DNA from: Gordonia iterans
GTDB lineage: Bacteria > Actinomycetota > Actinomycetes > Mycobacteriales > Mycobacteriaceae
Direction: 5' to 3'
Assembly (NCBI RefSeq): GCF_002993285.1
Contig: NZ_CP027433.1
Location: 1,302,001 to 1,366,000, forward strand
DNA: 64,000 nt
Shown: positions 9,853 through 18,455 of the stretch, piece after piece
How the letters are laid out: every line of letters begins with the position of its first letter
How positions within the stretch are numbered: the first letter of the stretch is position 1
The notes under the pieces: model-generated
What the model was told of the DNA's origin: nothing
The model's database searches: none
What the model saw: the letters and a program-made list of their open reading frames with translations, nothing else
Program-made: the position numbers and the translations under genes

Positions 9853-11348
9853 GTGGCGTCGGCGTCCGTGGTCGCACGGACGCGTCGCCACAGCCCGATC
9901 GCGACGTCGATCACCAAGAACGCCAGCAGCGGCCAGCCCAGCAGCGGGACGAACCAGCCCACGGCGACGGCGACCACGGCGACGGACCCGATCACCGGCC
10001 AGGGCAGGTCGGTAAGTGCACCCCGCGCGGGCGCCCGACCCGGCCGATGCGATGACCGGGGTCGACGCTGCCACCACATACGGTAGCCGAGGACGATCAC
10101 GGCGATGAGGGCCACCGCCACCGCGAACAGGACGAGCTGATTGAGCAGCCCGAACAGCAGGCCCATGTGCAGCGCGATGCCCAGGCTGGCGAGCTGAGCG
10201 GCCACCGGCCAGTCGGCGAACCAGTTCACCGCGACCACCCGGTCGGCGGCGGGATCGACCACTGCGGTGTTCGGCGAGAACTGCCACGGCGCCCGGACTT
10301 CGGTCACCGTGAAGGCCGTGTCGGTGTCGGAGGGGATGGCGATCTGCACGGCGTCGGCGCGCCCGACCCCGGCCGAGCGCGCCAGGGCGAGCGCGGTGTC
10401 GGCGTAGCCGGGGTTGTCGGCCGCGATCCCGGCGGATCCGGTCGGCGCCGCGCCGCCGTGGTCGTGCCCGCCGTGGTCGTGCCCGCCGTGCGTGCCGCCG
10501 TCGTCGTCATCGCCGGTCGACGGGGTCAGTGCGGTGTCCACGGTCGGCTGCGTCCAGTTCAGGGCCGAACGCAGTTCGGAGACGTTCTCGCCGGCGAAGC
10601 GCGACCAGGTCAGGCCGGTCGCCGACAGGAACAGCAGACCGACCACGATCCACATGCCGGTGACGGCGTGCCAGTTCAGGGTGCGTGCACGCCGCGTGGC
10701 CTTGCGGTCGACGGTCATCAGGTTTCCCTGGCCGCGGCTGCGCCGCTTCTTCCGGTATTCGGCGATCCACAGCGCCACACCGGCCAGCGCGATGACCCAC
10801 AGCCAGGAGGCGGCCAGCTCGCTGTACCACCGGCCCGGCTCACCGAGGTGCAGGTTGCGGTGCAGGTCGCTCAGCCAGGTGCGGACCGGCAGTGCGCCGC
10901 TGCTCCCGTAGCTCGGTAGCGAGCCCTGAACCTGCAGCGTGACCGGGTCCACGAACACGGCCAGGCTGGTGGACGCCGGGAGCGAGGGATCGTCGAACAG
11001 GACCCGGGTGGTGTCACCGGCGCCGGGTGCCGGACGGACCGCGGTCACAGTCAGGTCCGGCTGTTCGGCACGGGCGGCGGCGATCTGTGCGGCGATCGAC
11101 TGGCTCGGCCCAGTCGAGTCGGTATGCAGCTGGGCGCGGTAGATCAGTTGCTCGGTGGCCGGGGCGAGGGCGTAGAGCGCGCCGCTCACGGCGGCGACGA
11201 GTAGGAACGGGGCTACCAGCACCCCGGCGTAGAAGTGCAGACGACGGAGAAGCCGGACTCCTGCTCCCGGGGCTTTCGGGCGGCGGGAGGAGGGCTCGGC
11301 GGCGGGTGTCTCCGGTGTCGGGGGATGGTCGGGGATGGTCACAGACAT
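9849..11348 (-). CDS. PepSY-associated transmembrane protein with His-rich loop
   Basis: The roughly 500-aa protein follows the PepSY-TM plan: an N-terminal segment RLHFYAGVLVAPFLLVAAVSG (about residues 36-60), large extracytoplasmic PepSY regions, a conserved LHRNLHLGEPGRWYSELAA, a second helix pair, and TM helices at the C-terminus. An unusual loop near residue 285 contains GGHDHGGHDHGG, a likely metal-binding stretch. Family members often accompany iron or copper uptake and reductase functions. I start at ATG 11348, with GAAAGG upstream, rather than the in-frame ATG at 11369. The next gene in the operon is upstream at 11429. Confidence 0.85.
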   Translation of the reverse strand: MSVTIPDHPPTPETPAAEPSSRRPKAPGAGVRLLRRLHFYAGVLVAPFLLVAAVSGALYALAPATEQLIYRAQLHTDSTGPSQSIAAQIAAARAEQPDLTVTAVRPAPGAGDTTRVLFDDPSLPASTSLAVFVDPVTLQVQGSLPSYGSSGALPVRTWLSDLHRNLHLGEPGRWYSELAASWLWVIALAGVALWIAEYRKKRRSRGQGNLMTVDRKATRRARTLNWHAVTGMWIVVGLLFLSATGLTWSRFAGENVSELRSALNWTQPTVDTALTPSTGDDDDGGTHGGHDHGGHDHGGAAPTGSAGIAADNPGYADTALALARSAGVGRADAVQIAIPSDTDTAFTVTEVRAPWQFSPNTAVVDPAADRVVAVNWFADWPVAAQLASLGIALHMGLLFGLLNQLVLFAVAVALIAVIVLGYRMWWQRRPRSSHRPGRAPARGALTDLPWPVIGSVAVVAVAVGWFVPLLGWPLLAFLVIDVAIGLWRRVRATTDADAT

Positions 11349-11428
11349 GGCGGTATCGCCTTTCGTCACGAAGGAATGCCCGGCCCGGCAGCGCAGATGC
11401 GCGCACAGGTCGGTGCGGAGGAGAAGCT

Positions 11429-11992
11429 TCAGACGAGGACTGCGGGCGGTCCGCGGGTGCCGACTGCCGCGAGGCGCAACAGCGACTCCGGCACGCGTAC
11501 GACGGTCCGCGGCGCCGGAGCAGCGGCCGGCTCGGGAACCGGGCCGCTCAGCAGGAGTGAGACGACGCGCAGGGCCAGACCCGAGACGCTGCGCACGAGG
11601 GACTCGGCCGCGACCACCAGGACGAGCGCGGCCAGGGTGCCGAGGGTGTGCGTGAGCGCCATCGGCGCGGTCAGCAACTCGTGGTGATGCCCGGACAGCG
11701 CGATCATCAGCAGGTGCACGGCGATCTGGCCGCCGGCGAGCACCGGGAGCAGGCGCCAGGCCGAGGAGGGGTCGACGCGGGGGATCGTCGTGCCGCGCCG
11801 GTCGCGGGCGGCTCCGGATCCGGTGGCGACGCCGAGCCCGAGCCCGGCGAGACAGATCATCAGCAGCGCACCGCTGTCGGGAACGGCGCCGTGGCCCTGG
11901 GCGTGCGCCAGGATTCCGGTGCCCGCGGTGGTGACCCCGACCGTCGCCGAACGCAGCCGCGGGAGCGCGGTCGCGGGCACAGTCTCAGGCAC
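11429..11992 (-). CDS. Hypothetical multi-pass membrane protein with HHH motif
   Basis: The 187-aa protein has about four or five hydrophobic segments and a loop SGHHHELL followed by a helix (MALTHTLGTLAALVLVV) that keeps further His residues. It ends with a Pro/Ala-rich tail. It is transcribed toward the PepSY gene with an 80-base gap, so the pair is likely one operon; His-rich loops in both suggest handling of a transition metal such as copper, by inference. The start GTG at 11992 lies 16 bases beyond the hemolysin III stop. No family is recognised with certainty. Confidence 0.65.
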   Translation of the reverse strand: MPETVPATALPRLRSATVGVTTAGTGILAHAQGHGAVPDSGALLMICLAGLGLGVATGSGAARDRRGTTIPRVDPSSAWRLLPVLAGGQIAVHLLMIALSGHHHELLTAPMALTHTLGTLAALVLVVAAESLVRSVSGLALRVVSLLLSGPVPEPAAAPAPRTVVRVPESLLRLAAVGTRGPPAVLV

Positions 11993-12007
11993 GCGCTGAC
12001 TGTAGCG

Positions 12008-12679
12008 TCAGCCGAGTACGACCAACCAGACGGCGATGTAGTGCAGCAGCGCGGCCACCGCGGTGCAGGTGTGGAACACCTCGTGGTGACCGAACGTGGC
12101 CGGCCACGGTTCGGGCCAGCGCAGGGCGAAGAAGACCCCGCCGACGCTGTACAGGACGCCGCCGGCGGCGAGCAGCACGAAGACCGCGACCCCGGTGTTC
12201 TGCAGCAGGGCCGGCGCCACCCAGACGATCACCCAGCCGAGCACGATGTACAGGATCACGCCGAGCCAGCGCGGCGAGCCGGGCCAGATCAGCTTCAGAG
12301 CCACCCCGCCGATCGCGCCCACCCACACGATGCCGAGCACCCACCAGCGTTCGGGGGAGTCCAGGCCCATCATGCAGAACGGTGTGTAGGAGGCGGCGAT
12401 GAAGACGAAGATCATCGAGTGATCGGCGCGTTTCATCGCGATGCGATGTCGCGGGTTGGTCCAGTTCACGCGGTGGTAGACGGTGCTGGTGGTGAACAGA
12501 CCGGTGATGCCGAGGACGTAGACGCACACCGAGGCGACGTCGACTCCGCTGCGGTGCCTGGCGGTGCCGACGATCAGGATGATCCCCACCGCCGCGGCGA
12601 TGAACGCCGAGTACTTGTGGATGACGCCGCGCAGCCGGGGCCTGCCGTCGACGGCGTCGCGCGCGAGGGTGTCGGTCAT
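12008..12679 (-). CDS. trhA: Hemolysin III family / TrhA membrane protein (PAQR-like)
   Basis: The 223-aa, seven-helix protein belongs to the hemolysin III (YqfA/PAQR) family. It shows TSTVYHRVNW and DHSMIFVFIAASYTPF, and near the C-terminus HHEVFHTCTAVAALLHY, whose histidines and aspartate are the family's putative metal site. The homologous M. tuberculosis gene is Rv1085c, also divergent from the Z-prenyl synthase. I start at the ATG at 12679; an open frame continues far upstream but overlaps the prenyl synthase and is not coding. Confidence 0.92.
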   Translation of the reverse strand: MTDTLARDAVDGRPRLRGVIHKYSAFIAAAVGIILIVGTARHRSGVDVASVCVYVLGITGLFTTSTVYHRVNWTNPRHRIAMKRADHSMIFVFIAASYTPFCMMGLDSPERWWVLGIVWVGAIGGVALKLIWPGSPRWLGVILYIVLGWVIVWVAPALLQNTGVAVFVLLAAGGVLYSVGGVFFALRWPEPWPATFGHHEVFHTCTAVAALLHYIAVWLVVLG

Positions 12680-12680
12680 G

Positions 12681-12702
12681 AAACCTACGGTACCGTAAGT
12701 TT
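12681..12702. promoter_or_regulatory. Palindrome between hemolysin III and Z-prenyl synthase genes
   Basis: A 22-base inverted repeat has arms AAACCTACGGT and ACCGTAAGTTT with a single mismatched pair, and a perfect core TACGGTACCGTA. It lies two bases from the hemolysin III start and about 38 bases before the other gene. Its size and symmetry suit a TetR-type or similar dimeric regulator controlling hemolysin III and perhaps both genes. Confidence 0.6.
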
Positions 12703-12739
12703 CGCGTCGGTAACTTATCGCAGGCGTAATATCTGCCGT

Positions 12740-13522
12740 GTGAAAATCATCCCAGAGCGCGTACGAGGTGGCCTGTACCGCGTGTACGAGACTCGGCTGA
12801 TCCAGCTGATGGACACCGAGCGCGTCCCGCGGCACGTCGCGATCATCTGCGACGGGAACCGGCGCTGGGCACGGGAGGCCGGCTTCGAGGACGTCGCGCA
12901 CGGTCATCGAGTGGGTGCCAAGCGCATCGCCGACATGGTCGGCTGGTGCTCGGAGCTCGGGATCGGGACCGTCACCGTGTACCTGCTCTCGACCGAGAAC
13001 CTGGCACGGGCCTCCGACGAACTCGACGCGCTGATGGAGATCGTCCCCGATATCGTCGACGAGATCGCCGACGCCCCTGGCGACTGGCGGGTGCGGATCG
13101 TCGGCAATCTCGATGTGCTCCCCGACGGCGTCGCCGGGCGGCTCCGCCTGGCCTCGGAGCGGACCGAAGGGCGCGGCGGCATGAACGTCAACGTCGCCGT
13201 CGGCTACGGCGGCAGGCAGGAGATCGTCGACGCCGTGCAGAAGCTGCTGCGCGACAAGCTCGCCGAGGGCGCATCCGCCGAAGAACTGATCGACGCGGTG
13301 ACCGTCGCGGGGATCGACGCGAACCTGTACACCAGCGGCCAGCCGGATCCGGACCTGGTGATCCGCACGTCGGGGGAGCAGCGGCTGTCGGGCTTCCTGC
13401 TGTGGCAGAGCGCCTACTCGGAGATGTGGTTCACCGACGCCTACTGGCCGGAGTTCCGGCGTGTGGACTTCTTGCGCGCCTTGCGTGACTTCGCCGCGCG
13501 CGGACGCCGGTACGGCAAGTAG
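12740..13522 (+). CDS. Z-isoprenyl diphosphate synthase (UppS family, Rv1086-like)
   Basis: The enzyme adds isoprene units in cis to an allylic diphosphate. The 260-aa protein has the UppS-family first motif AIICDGNRRWAREAGF with the catalytic Asp, LSTENLARASDEL, and the C-terminal PDLVIRTSGEQRLSGFLLWQ. By position next to hemolysin III it matches M. tuberculosis Rv1086, the short-chain Z-farnesyl diphosphate synthase feeding decaprenyl phosphate synthesis, rather than the long-chain enzyme; that product assignment rests on synteny. Start is GTG 12740. The ybaK gene follows 12 bases on. Confidence 0.93.
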   Translation: MKIIPERVRGGLYRVYETRLIQLMDTERVPRHVAIICDGNRRWAREAGFEDVAHGHRVGAKRIADMVGWCSELGIGTVTVYLLSTENLARASDELDALMEIVPDIVDEIADAPGDWRVRIVGNLDVLPDGVAGRLRLASERTEGRGGMNVNVAVGYGGRQEIVDAVQKLLRDKLAEGASAEELIDAVTVAGIDANLYTSGQPDPDLVIRTSGEQRLSGFLLWQSAYSEMWFTDAYWPEFRRVDFLRALRDFAARGRRYGK

Positions 13523-13534
13523 GGCAGGACGACG

Positions 13535-14041
13535 ATGGCTCCCACTCCCGCGATCGCGGCGCTCGAAGCCGCGGGCGTCGAGCACGTGGTGCACCAGTAC
13601 AAGCACGACCGGAAGAACTCGGACTTCGGCGCCGAAGCGGTCGCCGTGATGGTCGAGCGGTTGGGCGTCGCCCCGGCGCAGATCTTCAAAACGCTCGTGG
13701 TGGACCTCTCGGCAGGCTCGCGGGATCGTGCGGGTCGCCTGGGCGTCGCGGTACTTCCCGTGCCGCAACAACTTTCGCTCAAGGCCGTCGCGAAGGCGTT
13801 CGGCGTTCCGAAGGCGGTGATGGCTCAGCCCGCCGCCGTCACCCGCGCAACCGGTTACGTGCTCGGCGGTGTCTCGCCGGTCGGCGCCAAGACGGCGCTG
13901 CCCACCGTCGTCGACTCCTCGGCGCTGGAATGGGACCGCGTGCTGGCCAGTGCCGGGAAGCGCGGGCTGGAGATCGAGCTCGCTCCGGCGGATCTGGTCG
14001 CCGTCACCGGGGCCGCCGTGACCGGGATCGTCGCCGGCTGA
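13535..14041 (+). CDS. ybaK: Cys-tRNA(Pro)/Cys-tRNA(Cys) deacylase YbaK
   Basis: YbaK hydrolyses Cys wrongly attached to tRNA-Pro. The 168-aa protein shows the expected order: N-terminal TPAIAALEAAGVEHVVHQY, the IFKTLVV core carrying the catalytic Lys, the AVLPVPQQLSLKAVAKAFG helix region and TGYVLGGVSPVGAKTALP with the conserved Gly-Gly-xSP loop. Length and domain match the family. It begins 12 bases after the prenyl synthase stop, so it is in the same operon. It converges on the membrane gene at 14064. Confidence 0.93.
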   Translation: MAPTPAIAALEAAGVEHVVHQYKHDRKNSDFGAEAVAVMVERLGVAPAQIFKTLVVDLSAGSRDRAGRLGVAVLPVPQQLSLKAVAKAFGVPKAVMAQPAAVTRATGYVLGGVSPVGAKTALPTVVDSSALEWDRVLASAGKRGLEIELAPADLVAVTGAAVTGIVAG

Positions 14042-14063
14042 CCGGCTCCGGCCTCGTCGTTCG

Positions 14064-14555
14064 TCAGTCCTCGTCGGGCAGCGCGGCCTCGGCCCGGGCG
14101 GCCTTCCTCTTGGCGTACCACCAGCCGAAGACGATGGCCCCGACGCCGCCGATGATCCCGCCGACGATGCCGCCGCGCAGGGACCCGCTGTCGTCGGGCG
14201 CCCACTGCGCGGTGACCGCCACGGCCATCGAGATCGCACAGGCGCCGAAGTAGAGTCCGGTCACCGAGGTTCGCCAAAGGGAGCGGCCGGTGTAGGCCAG
14301 CGAGTAGGCGTCCACGTCTCGGGCACTGTTGAAGCGCTGCCACTCCAGTGAAGGCAGCAGAAAGGCGAGGAACAAGACGGCGGTGACCCAGCCGGGAATG
14401 AACCAGGCGACGATCGCTCCGACGGTCCACAGCAGGAACTGGGTGAGGATGAACACGTAGGCGTAGCCGGTGAGCATCACCGAGCGCTCGCGCTCGTCGC
14501 CCCACGACTCGGCGGATTCGGCGAGGAGCAGGTTCGGCAGGGTTCGGGCGGTCAT
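14064..14555 (-). CDS. Hypothetical four-helix membrane protein co-transcribed with an XRE regulator
   Basis: The 163-aa protein has about four transmembrane segments (YVFILTQFLLWTVGAIVAWF, VTAVLFLAFLLPSLEW, GLYFGACAISMAVAVTAQW, GGIVGGIIGGVGAIVFGWWY) and a basic C-terminal tail. Its ATG is 4 bases after the stop of the small XRE gene. Pairs of a 60-70 aa XRE regulator and a small membrane protein recur in bacteria; their function is not known to me. Confidence 0.75.
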   Translation of the reverse strand: MTARTLPNLLLAESAESWGDERERSVMLTGYAYVFILTQFLLWTVGAIVAWFIPGWVTAVLFLAFLLPSLEWQRFNSARDVDAYSLAYTGRSLWRTSVTGLYFGACAISMAVAVTAQWAPDDSGSLRGGIVGGIIGGVGAIVFGWWYAKRKAARAEAALPDED

Positions 14556-14559
14556 CTTC

Positions 14560-14769
14560 TCAGTCCTCCTCTGGGAGCGGAAACAGTTCCTCGACGGTGC
14601 TGTCCAGTGCCCGGGCGATGCGGATGGCGAGATAGACCGACGGCGAGTAGTCGCCGCGCTCCAGCGAGACGATCGTCTGCCGACTCACTCCCACGGCCGC
14701 GGCCAGGTCGGCCTGCCGCAGTCCCGCGCGGGTGCGGGCGGCGCGGACCTCGGACGTCGTTTCGGGCAC
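14560..14769 (-). CDS. Small XRE-family regulator (about 69 aa)
   Basis: The whole protein is one HTH domain: RAARTRAGLRQADLAAAVGV then SRQTIVSLERGDYSPSVYLA and IRIARALDSTVEELFPL, closely like the minimal YozG/Cro-type regulators. The GTG at 14769 has no ribosome-binding site but lies about 9 bases after a TTTACT box, with TTGACA 18 bases before it, so the mRNA may be leaderless. A perfect palindrome overlaps that promoter, suggesting autorepression. Confidence 0.85.
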   Translation of the reverse strand: MPETTSEVRAARTRAGLRQADLAAAVGVSRQTIVSLERGDYSPSVYLAIRIARALDSTVEELFPLPEED

Positions 14770-14785
14770 CCCAGAAGTAAAGCGT

Positions 14786-14807
14786 CCTTGACACCGCCGT
14801 GTCAAGG
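14786..14807 (-). promoter_or_regulatory. Perfect palindrome overlapping the XRE gene promoter
   Basis: CCTTGACAC (14786-14794) and GTGTCAAGG (14799-14807) are perfect inverted repeats around CGCC. Read on the minus strand, one arm includes the TTGACA -35 element and the rest fills the spacer before the TTTACT -10 element of the small XRE gene. A repressor bound here would block the promoter. Confidence 0.65.
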
Positions 14808-14829
14808 GTTCTTGACTCGGGTCTCGACT

Positions 14830-14899
14830 TCGCTCGACCGGCGAGGGGCTTCGCTCGACCGGCAAGGGGCTCCGCTCGACCGGCGAGGGGCTCCGCTCA
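14830..14899. repeat. 21-bp tandem repeat ending in the coaA stop codon
   Basis: A 21-base unit, TCGCTCGACCGGCGAGGGGC plus T, occurs about 3.3 times (14830, 14851, 14872, 14893) with single-base variants. The last partial copy supplies the stop codon of coaA on the minus strand. The same building blocks (TTCG, CTCGAC, GGGGC) occur in the repeats inside the thioredoxin-domain gene, so these look like one mobile or expanding repeat class. Confidence 0.85.
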
Positions 14900-15838
14900 G
14901 AGCTTGCGGAGGCGGACCCGGTTGATCGAATGGTCGCGGTCCTTGCGTAGCACCAGCGTCGCACGCGGCCGCGTCGGCAGAATGTTCTCGATCAGGTTCG
15001 GGCGGTTGATCGATGTCCAGATGTCTCGCGCGGCGATGGTCGCCTGCTCGTCGGTGAGCGAGGAGTAGTAGTGGAAGTGCGACTGCGGATCGGCGAACGA
15101 CGTGGTCCGCATCTGCAGGAACCGCGAGATGTACCACTCCTCGATGTCGTACAGATTCGCGTCGACGTAGATCGAGAAGTCGAACAGGTCCGACACCGTC
15201 AGCGCCGGGCCGGTCTGCAGGACGTTCAGGCCTTCGATGATCAGGATGTCCGGCTGGTTCACGACGTGGAACTCGCCCGGCACGATGTCGTAGGAGACGT
15301 GCGAATACACCGGGGCCTTGACCGATTCGGCGCCGGACTTGACCTCGGTGACGAAGCGGAGCAGCCCCCGGCGGTCGTACGACTCGGGGAAACCCTTGCG
15401 GTGCATGATCCCGCGGCGCTGCAGTTCGGCCGTCGGATAGAGGAAGCCGTCGGTGGTGACCAGATCGACTTTGGGGTGGGTCTCCCAGCGGGACAACAGT
15501 TTCGCCAGCACGCGCGCGGTGGTCGACTTGCCTACAGCCACGCTGCCGGCGATACCGATCACGAAGGGAACTTGCCGGTTGCGCTGCCGCTCGCCGAGGA
15601 ACGTCGACGTCGCGGCGAACAAGCGCTGGCGCGCCTCCACCTGCAGGTGGATGAGTCGGGACAGCGGCAGGTAGACCTCGGCGACCTCGTTCAGGTCGAT
15701 CTGTTCACCGAGTCCGACGAGCTGCTCGAGCTCGTCCTCGTTGAGCACCATCGGCATCGACTGCCGGAGTTCGCGCCACTGTCGCCGGCCCAATTCGAGG
15801 TACAGACCGGGGTCGCGATCGCTGGATAGGCGCGCCAT
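14897..15838 (-). CDS. coaA: Pantothenate kinase, type I (CoaA)
   Basis: CoaA phosphorylates pantothenate in the first step of coenzyme A synthesis and is inhibited by CoA. The 313-aa protein has the P-loop [17 protein letters not shown] at about residue 95, the DGFLYP and RKGFPESYD motifs, and IIEGLNVLQ, all diagnostic of the bacterial type I enzyme. I start at the ATG at 15838 (MARLSSDRD), which matches the usual length; the frame runs 60 bases further up but would intrude into the promoter of the divergent gene. Confidence 0.97.
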   Translation of the reverse strand: MARLSSDRDPGLYLELGRRQWRELRQSMPMVLNEDELEQLVGLGEQIDLNEVAEVYLPLSRLIHLQVEARQRLFAATSTFLGERQRNRQVPFVIGIAGSVAVGKSTTARVLAKLLSRWETHPKVDLVTTDGFLYPTAELQRRGIMHRKGFPESYDRRGLLRFVTEVKSGAESVKAPVYSHVSYDIVPGEFHVVNQPDILIIEGLNVLQTGPALTVSDLFDFSIYVDANLYDIEEWYISRFLQMRTTSFADPQSHFHYYSSLTDEQATIAARDIWTSINRPNLIENILPTRPRATLVLRKDRDHSINRVRLRKL

Positions 15839-15884
15839 GTCCGGCACACTACAGGCCCGGCCGACGGGCGGTAGCGTGGGCCGC

Positions 15885-17138
15885 GTGAGTTCTGACACCG
15901 CTGCCGGGCTGGTCGAGGAGTATCTGCGCCTGGGCCTGCTCTTCGACCGGATCGAGCCCGGGTTCGTCGACGCCTACACCGGGGACCCGGCGCTGCGCAG
16001 CGAAGCCGAGAACGCGCCGTCCCCGGATCCGGGGGAACTGGCGCGACGGTCGCGCGACCTCGCAGCGCGCCTGCCGGGCGGACTGCCGGCCGAGCGCGCC
16101 GAGTTCGTGGGTGCGCACCTGCGGGCGCTGGAGTGTTCGGCCCGCAAGTTCGCGGGCGAGCCGATCGGCTTCGTCGACGAGGTCGCGGCGTATTTCGACG
16201 TCGACATCGCCAAGGCCGACGAGGACCGCTACGCGCAGGCGCACGCCGAGATCGCTGCGGCGCTGGGAGTTCCGGGTGCGACCGGCGAGCGGCTGCGGGA
16301 CGCGTACGCGGCGCATCGTCGTGCCGAGGAGATACCGGCGCGGCTGGTCCGGCCTCTGGTCGACGAGTTCAGCGGAGCGCTCCGCGAAGTGGTCCGCGAC
16401 CGGTTCGGGTTGCCGGAGGCCGAGACGATCGAGTTCGAGATCGTCTCCGACAAGCCGTGGTCGGGTTTCAACTACTACCTGGGTGACTACCGCTCCCGGG
16501 TGGCGATCAACACCGACCTGCCCCAGTACCTCTCCGCGCTGCCTGCGCTGGTCGCTCACGAGGCATACCCGGGTCACCACACCGAGCACTGCCGCAAGGA
16601 GCAGCTCCTGGTCGGCGGCGGTCAGACCGAGCAGACCATCTTCCTGGTCAACACGCCGCAGTGCCTGATGGCCGAGGGCCTGGCCGACCACGCACTGGCG
16701 GCGGCGACGGGGCGGGACTGGCAGTCGTGGGCCGCCGAGATCTACGCCGACTTCGGACTGCGGTTCGACGCCGAAAAGTCCCGCGCCGTGGCGGAGGGAA
16801 CGGCCGGACTGCTCCACGTGCGGCAGGACGCCGCGCTCGCGCTGCACGACGAGCACCGCGACCCCGACGACGTGGCGGCCTTCCTCCAGCGATGGCTGCT
16901 CGCGCCGCCCGAACGCGCCCGTCAGATGCTGCGCTTCCTCACCTCGCCCTTGTGGCGGGCGTACATCTCCACCTACGTCGAGGGCTACGAACTGCTCGAC
17001 CGCTGGCTCGACGGCGCCGGCGACGAGGTGGCCGGGACGCGACTGGGTCGCTTCGCGCGGCTGCTCGACGAGCCGCTGACCCCGGCCCGGCTGCGGGCGG
17101 GCCGTGCGACGGGCCCGGACCGCGACGGCCTAGTATGA
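15885..17138 (+). CDS. DUF885-like protein with HExxxGHH-type metal motif
   Basis: The 417-aa protein contains [17 protein letters not shown] at about residues 226-242, the HEAYPGHH motif typical of DUF885 proteins, which are probable zinc metallopeptidases of M32-like fold. It also shows the arrangement [18 protein letters not shown] before and [11 protein letters not shown] after, where the Glu could be a third ligand. No signal peptide is seen, so it is likely cytosolic. It lies 4 bases before glyA and is probably co-transcribed. The physiological substrate is not known. Confidence 0.8.
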   Translation: MSSDTAAGLVEEYLRLGLLFDRIEPGFVDAYTGDPALRSEAENAPSPDPGELARRSRDLAARLPGGLPAERAEFVGAHLRALECSARKFAGEPIGFVDEVAAYFDVDIAKADEDRYAQAHAEIAAALGVPGATGERLRDAYAAHRRAEEIPARLVRPLVDEFSGALREVVRDRFGLPEAETIEFEIVSDKPWSGFNYYLGDYRSRVAINTDLPQYLSALPALVAHEAYPGHHTEHCRKEQLLVGGGQTEQTIFLVNTPQCLMAEGLADHALAAATGRDWQSWAAEIYADFGLRFDAEKSRAVAEGTAGLLHVRQDAALALHDEHRDPDDVAAFLQRWLLAPPERARQMLRFLTSPLWRAYISTYVEGYELLDRWLDGAGDEVAGTRLGRFARLLDEPLTPARLRAGRATGPDRDGLV

Positions 17139-17142
17139 CGCC

Positions 17143-18435
17143 ATGACCCTGTTTTCGCAGTCTCTGGCCGAATTGGACCCCGACCTCGCTGCAGCGATGA
17201 ACGGTGAGCTGGCGCGACAGCGCGACACGCTCGAGATGATCGCCTCGGAGAACTTCGTGCCGCGCGCGGTGCTCCAGGCCCAGGGCAGCGTCCTGACCAA
17301 CAAGTACGCCGAGGGCTACCCCGGCCGGCGCTACTACGGCGGCTGCGAGTACGTCGACGTCGTCGAGGACATCGCGCGGGACCGTGCGAAGGAACTGTTC
17401 GGCGCCGAGTTCGCCAACGTGCAGCCGCATGCGGGCGCGCAGGCGAACGCGGCCGTCCTGATGGCGTTGATGGAGCCGGGGGAGACTCTGCTCGGGCTCG
17501 ACCTGGCGCACGGCGGCCACCTGACACACGGCATGCGCCTGAATTTCTCGGGCAAGCTGTACGACAACCAGTTCTACGGCGTCTCCAAAGAAGACTTCCG
17601 GATCGACATGGACGAGGTCCGCAAGATCGCGCAGGACACCAAGCCCAAGGTGATCGTCGCCGGTTGGTCGGCCTATCCGCGCACGCTGGACTTCGCGGCG
17701 TTCCGGGAGATCGCCGACGAGGTGGGCGCCAAGCTGTGGGTCGACATGGCTCACTTCGCCGGGCTCGTGGCCGCGGGTCTGCACCCGAATCCGGTGCCCT
17801 TCGCCGACGTGGTCTCGACCACCGTGCACAAGACGCTCGGCGGGCCGCGCTCGGGTCTGATCCTGGCTAAGCAGGAGTACGCCAAGAAGCTGAACTCCGC
17901 GGTGTTCCCCGGTCAGCAGGGCGGTCCGTTGATGCACGTCATCGCCGCCAAGGCCGCCGCACTGAAGATCGCCGCGAGCGAAGAGTTCGCCGAGCGGCAG
18001 CGCCGTACCGTGGCCGGCGCGCAGATCCTGGCCGAGCGGCTGACGCGCGACGACGTCGCCGGCGCCGGGATCACCGTGCTCACCGGCGGCACCGACGTCC
18101 ACCTGGTCCTGGTGGACCTGCGCGACTCCGAGCTCGACGGTCAGCAGGCCGAGGACCTGCTGCACGAGGTGGGCATCACCGTCAACCGCAACGCCGTGCC
18201 GTTCGATCCGCGGCCCCCGATGGTCACCTCGGGCCTGCGCATCGGCACCCCGGCCCTGGCGACCCGCGGATTCGGCGACGAACAGTTCACCGAGGTGGCC
18301 GACGTGATCGCCACCGCCCTTGTCGGCGGCAAGGATGCGGACGTCGCCGCACTGCGCGGCCGGGTGTCCCGGCTGGCGCTGGACGTCCCGCTCTATGAGG
18401 GACTTGAGTCCTGGGGAATGATGAGCGGGCGCTGA
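17143..18435 (+). CDS. glyA: Serine hydroxymethyltransferase GlyA
   Basis: GlyA interconverts serine and glycine with tetrahydrofolate and is the main source of one-carbon units. The 430-aa protein has the PLP lysine in [15 protein letters not shown] at about residue 230, the N-terminal [17 protein letters not shown], and [18 protein letters not shown]. Length is standard. It begins 4 bases after the DUF885-like gene. It is Rv1093 in the syntenic block. Confidence 0.98.
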   Translation: MTLFSQSLAELDPDLAAAMNGELARQRDTLEMIASENFVPRAVLQAQGSVLTNKYAEGYPGRRYYGGCEYVDVVEDIARDRAKELFGAEFANVQPHAGAQANAAVLMALMEPGETLLGLDLAHGGHLTHGMRLNFSGKLYDNQFYGVSKEDFRIDMDEVRKIAQDTKPKVIVAGWSAYPRTLDFAAFREIADEVGAKLWVDMAHFAGLVAAGLHPNPVPFADVVSTTVHKTLGGPRSGLILAKQEYAKKLNSAVFPGQQGGPLMHVIAAKAAALKIAASEEFAERQRRTVAGAQILAERLTRDDVAGAGITVLTGGTDVHLVLVDLRDSELDGQQAEDLLHEVGITVNRNAVPFDPRPPMVTSGLRIGTPALATRGFGDEQFTEVADVIATALVGGKDADVAALRGRVSRLALDVPLYEGLESWGMMSGR

Positions 18436-18455
18436 CATCGACTAGGCTGTCACCC

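Noticed and set aside
12680..14239. Hemolysin III gene extended to 743 aa
   Set aside because: The added part is antisense to the prenyl synthase and ybaK genes and is a GC-rich shadow frame; the family is about 220 aa.
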